From assembly GCF_040365005.1 (NCBI RefSeq), contig NZ_BAABWV010000003.1:186001-250000 (forward strand): a DNA stretch of 64,000 nt, in the 5' to 3' direction. Both the position numbers and the translations under genes were made by a program. The number at the start of each line of letters is the position of its first letter. Within the stretch, counting starts at the first letter, position 1. This document shows, piece by piece, positions 59,522-64,000 of this stretch. The DNA is from Antarcticimicrobium sp040365005 (GTDB taxonomy: Bacteria; Pseudomonadota; Alphaproteobacteria; Rhodobacterales; Rhodobacteraceae). A model generated the notes under the pieces. The model saw nothing but the letters and a program-made list of their open reading frames with translations. It was not told where the DNA came from and searched no databases.

Positions 59522-59599
59522 CTTTGAACTCCCACTGGTTTCAAATCGACCGGGCGCATCGCCCCCGGGCCTGCGCGCCCTCGGCGGGCAGCTCGTCAA

Positions 59600-59625
59600 A
59601 TAGATAGTGATCACTTACTATCTAT
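59600..59625. promoter_or_regulatory. TetR operator B upstream of the RND operon
   Basis: ATAGATAGT (59600-59608) and ACTATCTAT (59617-59625) are perfect nine-base inverted arms separated by eight bases. The 20 bases at 59604-59623 match operator A at 54156-54175 in 19 positions. It lies 79 bases before the adaptor start codon, where it would block transcription of the pump. Confidence 0.75.
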
Positions 59626-59874
59626 ATCCGCTCGATACAAGGTCGGGCCTTGCGCCAGCTTGTCGCGCCGAGGTCACCGTTCGGCGGATGCCCCGGCGCG
59701 ATCGCGAACGGCCACGAACATGATCTGCAAGGATGAAACCGCCCCTTGCCAGGCCACCAACGAGGCCAGGGCTTGAAACCGGGTTGCCCAATGCCTCAGG
59801 GTTCGGCAGTAGAACACAGCGGACCCAGCCCGCCGAACGGGCCCCTTGACCAAGCACAAAGGCAACGGAAGACC

Positions 59875-61503
59875 ATGGCAGACGGAAAACCCTACACCTA
59901 CCAGTCGATTGCGCGCGCCATTCAGGATCATGGCGTCGATACCATGTTCGGCCTCATGGGGGACGCGAACCTGTTCATGGTCGATCACTACGTGCGCGCC
60001 TGTTCCGGCACCTTCGTTCCGGTCGCCTTCGAAGGCAGCTCGGTCTTGATGGCGCTGGCCTATTCCCATGTATCCGGCCGGGTGGGCGTGGCAACGGTCA
60101 CCCACGGCCCGGCCCTGACCAACTGCACCACCGCCCTGACCGAGGGCGCGCGGGGGCATATCCCGATGGTCCTGCTGGCCGGGGACACCCCGGTCATGAC
60201 ACCGCAGAACCTGCAGAACATCGACCAGCGTGAACTGGTCAAGGTCACCGGTGCCGGGTTCGAGCAGATCCGCGGACCCGAAACCGCCGCCTATGACATC
60301 GCCCATGCGTTCTATCGCGCCCGCGTGGAAAAGCGGCCCATCGTCGTGAACATGCCATCGGATTTCATGTGGCAGGAGGTCGAGCACGAAAAGGTGGTGT
60401 TCCAGGCCTTTGACGCGCCGGCCTATGTGCCTGAGGGCGACGACCTCGACGCGGCCATCGGCATGATCGCCTCGGCCAAGCGTCCGATCATCCTCGCCGG
60501 CGCCGGTGCGGCCGGGGCGCGCGACAAGCTGATCCGCCTCGCCGACCGGCTCGAGGCGCCGCTGGCCACCACGCTCAAGGCCAAGGGGCTGTTCAACGGC
60601 CACCCCTACAACATGGACATTTTCGGCACGCTCAGCACCCCGGCGGCTTATGACGTCATCGCCAAGGCCGATTGCGTCGTGTGCTTCGGCACCAGCCTGC
60701 ATTACTTCACCACCGACAAGGGCGCGTTGATGAAAGGCAAGCGGATCGTGCAGATCAACAACAGCGTCCCAGAGGTCAGCAAGAACTTTCACCCCGACGC
60801 GGCGCTGGTGGCCGATGCGGGGCTGACCGCCGACAATATCGTCTATTGGCTGGACGAGGCCGAGATTCCGCCCACCGCCTTTACCGGTGAGTTGGACATG
60901 AAGGCGCTGACCGCCCACCCGGCGGGCCAGGCCGAGAAATCCGGCCCGGGTTACGTGGATTTCGTCTATGCGCTCGACCGCCTGGAGCAGGCCCTGCCCA
61001 AGGACCGGACCCTGACGACCGATGGCGGCCGCTTCATGACCGAGGTCTGGTGCCGCATTTCCGCGCCCGATCCGCACAGCTTCATCGTCACCGCGAACTT
61101 CGGGTCGATCGGACTTGGCGTGCCCGAGGCGATCGGGGCGAGCCTTGCCGCGCCCGGCCGGCCGGTCGTTCTTTTCACCGGGGATGGCGGCTTCATGATG
61201 GGCGGGGTGAACGAGTTCAACACCGCCGTCCGCCTGAAGCAGGACCTGATCGTCATCGTCTGCAACGATTCCGCCTATGGCGCCGAACACATCCAGTTCC
61301 TCGACCGGAGCATGGACCCCGGCTTGGCCCAGTTCGAGTGGCCGCGCTTCTCGGACGTCGCCACCGCGCTGGGGGGGCAGGGCATCCACGTGCAATCGAA
61401 CGACGACCTCGAAAAGGCCGTCGAGGCAATCGCAAACCGCAACGGACCGCTGCTGATCGAACTGCGCCTTGACCCCAACGACGTTCCCAGGATGCGGCTG
61501 TAA
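59875..61503 (+). CDS. Thiamine diphosphate-dependent enzyme (acetolactate synthase-like)
   Basis: The 542-residue protein has the three-domain layout of the acetolactate synthase/pyruvate decarboxylase group. The catalytic Glu lies in VPVAFEGSSVLMALAYS (about residue 50), the central domain has ILAGAGAAGARDKLIRLADRL, and the ThDP motif is FTGDGGFMMGGVNEFNTAVRLKQDLIVIVCNDSAYG. The Asp-Gly after TG and the NDS end are intact. No small regulatory subunit is adjacent, so it is probably not the branched-chain amino acid enzyme. The start at 59875 follows CGGAAG. Substrate is unknown. Confidence 0.88.
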   Translation: MADGKPYTYQSIARAIQDHGVDTMFGLMGDANLFMVDHYVRACSGTFVPVAFEGSSVLMALAYSHVSGRVGVATVTHGPALTNCTTALTEGARGHIPMVLLAGDTPVMTPQNLQNIDQRELVKVTGAGFEQIRGPETAAYDIAHAFYRARVEKRPIVVNMPSDFMWQEVEHEKVVFQAFDAPAYVPEGDDLDAAIGMIASAKRPIILAGAGAAGARDKLIRLADRLEAPLATTLKAKGLFNGHPYNMDIFGTLSTPAAYDVIAKADCVVCFGTSLHYFTTDKGALMKGKRIVQINNSVPEVSKNFHPDAALVADAGLTADNIVYWLDEAEIPPTAFTGELDMKALTAHPAGQAEKSGPGYVDFVYALDRLEQALPKDRTLTTDGGRFMTEVWCRISAPDPHSFIVTANFGSIGLGVPEAIGASLAAPGRPVVLFTGDGGFMMGGVNEFNTAVRLKQDLIVIVCNDSAYGAEHIQFLDRSMDPGLAQFEWPRFSDVATALGGQGIHVQSNDDLEKAVEAIANRNGPLLIELRLDPNDVPRMRL

Positions 61504-61589
61504 ACGTCGGGAAACCGCTGAAACGGACAGCCACGGGCGGGATGACTTCCGCAAAAGGCCGGATCTGCACAGGTGACGACGTGAAAAGC

Positions 61590-63470
61590 TCAGCCGATCG
61601 GGCCGTTGTCGTCGCGCTTGATCGCGATCACCGACGAGCGCGGCAGGCCCGATCCGTCGGGCCAGCTTCCGCCCGGGTGCTGGATGCCGAGGAACATGGT
61701 GCGACGGTCCGCCGACCAGGTCAGGCCGGTCACTTCGCACCCCTTCGGCCCGGTCAGAAAGCGCGCGATTTCGCCTGTCACCGGGTCGCCCGCCAGCATC
61801 TGGTTGTTGCCCATCCCGGCGAAATCGCCCCTGTTGCTGTCCTTGCCGTCGGTCCGGATCCAGATCCTGCCGTTTCTGTCGAGCGTCATGCCGTCGGGCG
61901 AATTGAACAGGTTGCCCGCGTTGATGTTCGCCGACCCGGCATAGGCGTCCCGATGCACGCCCGGATTGCCCGCCATCACGTAGAGATCCCAGTCGAAACC
62001 CTCGGCGGCATGATCGCCGCCGCGCGGACGCCAGCGCACGATCTGGCCATAGCGGTTGGCCGCGCGCGGGTTGGGGCCGTTGACCGGCGTGTCATCGCCT
62101 CCGGCGTTCGGCTTGACGCCCCGATTCTTGTTGTTGGTCAGGCTGCAATACACCTCGGGCGCGCCGGGGTTGACCGCGACCCACTCGGGGCGGTCCATGG
62201 TGGTGGCGCCCACGGCCGAGGCCGCGATGCGGCTGTGGATGCAGATCCGGGCCCGGTCCATTCCGGTGGTTCCTGGCGTCAGCGGTAGCCATTCCCCGGT
62301 GCCATCGTCGTTGAACCGCGCCGCATACAGCGTGCCGTCGTCCAACAGCCCCTCGGTCGGGCCTCCGGGCGTATAGATGCCGTGAGAGACGAAGCGGTAC
62401 AGGAATTCGCCCCGTTCATCGTCACCCATGTAGACCACCACGCGGCCATCGGGGGCCAGCGTCAGTTCGGCGTTCTCATGCTTGAACCGACCCAGACCGG
62501 TATGTTTGACCGACATCGCATGCGGATCGGCCGGATCGATCTCGACCACCCAGCCAAATCGGTTGGGCTCGTTCGGATTGGTGGACAGATCGAACCGCGG
62601 ATCCCACTTATAATAATGATAGCCCCAGTCCCGGGCGCCGATGCCATAGCGGGCCTGTTCCGGAGTCGAAACGGCGGTTTCCCCGTCGGACGCGGTCATG
62701 CCGAAGTAGCCGTTGAAATTCTCTTCGCAGGTCAGATAGGTGCCCCAGGGTGTCTTGCCCGACCCACAATTGTTGATGGTGCCCAGCACCCTCGTTCCGG
62801 TGGGATCGGCCGCAGTCTGCATCAACGGATGGCCGGCGGCGGGTCCGACCACCCGGGTCGGCGTGTTGTGGTGGATGCGGCGGTTGAACGGGCTGTCCCG
62901 AACCACGCCCCAGCCGGTGGCCCCCTCGGCGATCTCCATCACGGTGACGCCCTGCAGGTTCTGCAACTTGCGCACGTCATCGACACCCGAAGGGGTTCCG
63001 CGTTGGGCAGCAGGCAGGTTGATCCTGCGATTGGCGTGCTCGTGGTTGACCGCGATCAGCTGATGCCCCCGGATGGAGAAACTCTCCATGCCGTCGGTAT
63101 TCTCACCGAACACACGGTCCGACTTGGCCAGCGGGCCGCCCTCGGCGACGTCGTAGGATTCGGCGTCGGAGAACAGCGGATCGCCCCAGCGCGCCACCAC
63201 GTCCCAGTGATACCCGGCGGGCACATGCACGGTCGCGTCGGTTTGCGTCGGGATCGGCACGAAGGGGAAGCGCCCGGCAGAGGTTTGCGCCCGGGCGGAG
63301 GTCGCGGTCAGCGCCCCGCCCCCCATCACCGCCGCGCCAGACCCGAAGGCCAGCACGCCGCCCAGGAACCCGCGCCGCGAGATTGCCCGTTCGACCACGC
63401 GATCGAAGCCGTTCTCCCCGGGACGGGGAAAATGCAACTCGTCCCACGCATCTGCGGACAGATCGGTCAT
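61590..63470 (-). CDS. PhoX family phosphatase (DUF839), Tat-exported
   Basis: The 626-residue protein has a twin-arginine signal (ISRRGFLGGVLAFGSGAAVMGGG, about residues 29-51) and a six-bladed propeller-type PhoX/DUF839 domain. Typical stretches are LIAVNHEHANRR, NCGSGKTPWGTYLTCEENFNGYFG, KHTGLGRFKHENAELTLAPDGRVVVYMGDDERGEFLYRFVS and the final TGPKGCEVTGLTWSADRRTMFLGIQHPG. PhoX enzymes are calcium-dependent alkaline phosphatases that scavenge phosphate in marine bacteria. I chose the ATG at 63470 with AAGGAAGGG before it. Only half of a Pho box is visible upstream. Confidence 0.88.
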   Translation of the reverse strand: MTDLSADAWDELHFPRPGENGFDRVVERAISRRGFLGGVLAFGSGAAVMGGGALTATSARAQTSAGRFPFVPIPTQTDATVHVPAGYHWDVVARWGDPLFSDAESYDVAEGGPLAKSDRVFGENTDGMESFSIRGHQLIAVNHEHANRRINLPAAQRGTPSGVDDVRKLQNLQGVTVMEIAEGATGWGVVRDSPFNRRIHHNTPTRVVGPAAGHPLMQTAADPTGTRVLGTINNCGSGKTPWGTYLTCEENFNGYFGMTASDGETAVSTPEQARYGIGARDWGYHYYKWDPRFDLSTNPNEPNRFGWVVEIDPADPHAMSVKHTGLGRFKHENAELTLAPDGRVVVYMGDDERGEFLYRFVSHGIYTPGGPTEGLLDDGTLYAARFNDDGTGEWLPLTPGTTGMDRARICIHSRIAASAVGATTMDRPEWVAVNPGAPEVYCSLTNNKNRGVKPNAGGDDTPVNGPNPRAANRYGQIVRWRPRGGDHAAEGFDWDLYVMAGNPGVHRDAYAGSANINAGNLFNSPDGMTLDRNGRIWIRTDGKDSNRGDFAGMGNNQMLAGDPVTGEIARFLTGPKGCEVTGLTWSADRRTMFLGIQHPGGSWPDGSGLPRSSVIAIKRDDNGPIG

Positions 63471-63706
63471 GTCGAAATTTCCCTTCCTTGCCTCCCAGGG
63501 GCGACAATATACTTGATCCGGCGCCATGCCAGATCGCGGGTCAATCAAAGCCGGAAAATCCACGTCTTTCATGACAGGCCGCCGGCAAACGCAACGGCAC
63601 GACCCGAGGTTGCGTCGCCGAAGCCCTCTCAACGCGCGGAAAACCCCGGAAATACCTGCCTGTTTTTCCCGCTTCATACCAAAACCGAATGGAAAAGCCG
63701 AAAGGG

Positions 63707-63722
63707 TTAATTTTGCTTTAAC
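63707..63722 (+). promoter_or_regulatory. CtrA-like box upstream of flaF
   Basis: TTAATTTTGCTTTAAC (63707-63722) fits the CtrA consensus TTAA-N7-TTAA(C) exactly. It is also the core of an inverted repeat, GGGTTAA (63704-63710) with TTAACCC (63718-63724). It ends 54 bases before the flaF start. CtrA activates flagellar and motility genes in Rhodobacterales. Confidence 0.65.
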
Positions 63723-63776
63723 CCAATTTCGATACGATGCCGTTTGAGGCAGAAAAAAATATTCGGAAGAAACTGA

Positions 63777-64000
63777 ATGGGCATAGCCGCGTATAAGCGG
63801 ACGATCTCGGAGACAGAGTCGCCGCGACAGATTGAGCGTCGGGTGCTGTCACGGGTCACGTCCGAGTTGGAAAGACTCGCGTCGGACTACGATTCGACCG
63901 AGCAGGGACTCGAAAAACTCGGCATTCTGGCCAATGGATTGCGCGATGCGCTCTGGCAGAACCAGCGGGTCTGGCAGGCATTTCAGCGCGACCTGTCCAG
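63777..64000 (+). CDS. flaF: Flagellar biosynthesis regulator FlaF (3' end outside window)
   Basis: Seventy-four residues are visible before the right edge. They read MGIAAYKRTISETESPRQIE, then a short segment and ELERLASDYDSTEQGL, LGILANGLRDALWQNQRVWQAFQ. The SPRQIERR start and LRDALWQNQRVW are FlaF signatures. FlaF works with FlbT after transcription to control flagellin synthesis and is needed for flagellin secretion. The family is about 110-130 residues, so about two thirds is present. CGGAAG precedes the ATG. A CtrA-like box stands upstream. No flagellin gene precedes it here; phoX lies on the other side. Confidence 0.9.
   Translation, partial: MGIAAYKRTISETESPRQIERRVLSRVTSELERLASDYDSTEQGLEKLGILANGLRDALWQNQRVWQAFQRDLS

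Noticed and set aside
59615..59874. Small gene or RNA in the gap between the RND operon and the thiamine-diphosphate enzyme
   Set aside because: Apart from the operator at its left edge I see no ribosome binding site with a credible frame and no strong hairpin with a T tract.
63565..63577. Pho box before the PhoX-like gene
   Set aside because: On the minus strand only one CTGTCAT half-site (63571-63577) is present and the second half at the required distance does not match, so PhoB control cannot be claimed.

Overview
This window looks like a chromosomal segment of a marine-type alphaproteobacterium of the Rhodobacterales (Roseobacter/Paracoccus relatives). The DNA is GC-rich and densely coding, with many 4-base start/stop overlaps. 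The gene content fits: a c2-type cytochrome, IalB, DUF1285 beside moxR, a serC leader RNA, a FlaF gene behind a CtrA-like box, and a complete form I carbon monoxide dehydrogenase (cox) operon. I see no insertion sequence, prophage, CRISPR array, tRNA or rRNA gene.

Layout. (1) 3-5054: the 3' part of a giant alpha-helical repeat protein ending in an HEVAH metalloprotease-like domain, followed by a CpXC zinc-ribbon protein. This is the least explained pair in the window. (2) 5062-12415: DUF1285, then a tightly overlapping envelope operon of a MoxR ATPase, a DUF58 protein, a BatA/DUF4159 protein and a second large membrane protein. (3) 12425-23287, reverse strand: pbpC with its alpha-2-macroglobulin partner, yaaA, recQ and yggT. 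(4) 23491-27275: UMF1-type transporter, mepA murein endopeptidase, a phytase-esterase-like lipoprotein and a queuosine-precursor transporter. (5) 27339-31778: a structured RNA/leader ending in a terminator just before arfB, then a P1 peptidase, cytochrome c2, idi and a flavin monooxygenase. (6) 31836-34788: an XRE regulator divergent from an exported amidohydrolase. (7) 34888-39998: serine biosynthesis (serC-serA on one strand, serB on the other, an AI-2E family membrane protein between). (8) 39995-44634: methyltransferase, LysR regulator, asparaginase, IalB and rlmN. (9) 44734-53258: cox operon C-M-S-L-D-E-F-(small ORF)-G. (10) 53316-59625: a TetR regulator, a small membrane protein and an RND pump operon, linked by two nearly identical operators. 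(11) 59875-64000: a thiamine-diphosphate enzyme, a Tat-exported PhoX-like phosphatase and the start of flaF.

How the parts work together. CoxM, CoxS and CoxL form the molybdo-iron-sulfur-flavoprotein that oxidises CO. The active-site loop reads AYRCSFR, the form I signature, so use of CO as a supplementary energy source is a sound inference. CoxD, CoxE and CoxF are maturation factors for the Cu-S-Mo centre, CoxG probably helps membrane recruitment, and CoxC (MHYT sensor plus LytTR DNA-binding domain) probably controls the operon through a 17-base direct repeat that follows its own stop codon. PbpC and the macroglobulin form a known envelope-defence pair. The TetR protein probably represses both the small membrane protein and the RND pump.

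The most interesting unexplained items are the giant repeat protease/CpXC pair, the 36-codon ORF with a very strong ribosome binding site between coxF and coxG, the coxC direct repeat, and the leader upstream of arfB in which an ideal Shine-Dalgarno can pair with its own anti-Shine-Dalgarno copy.
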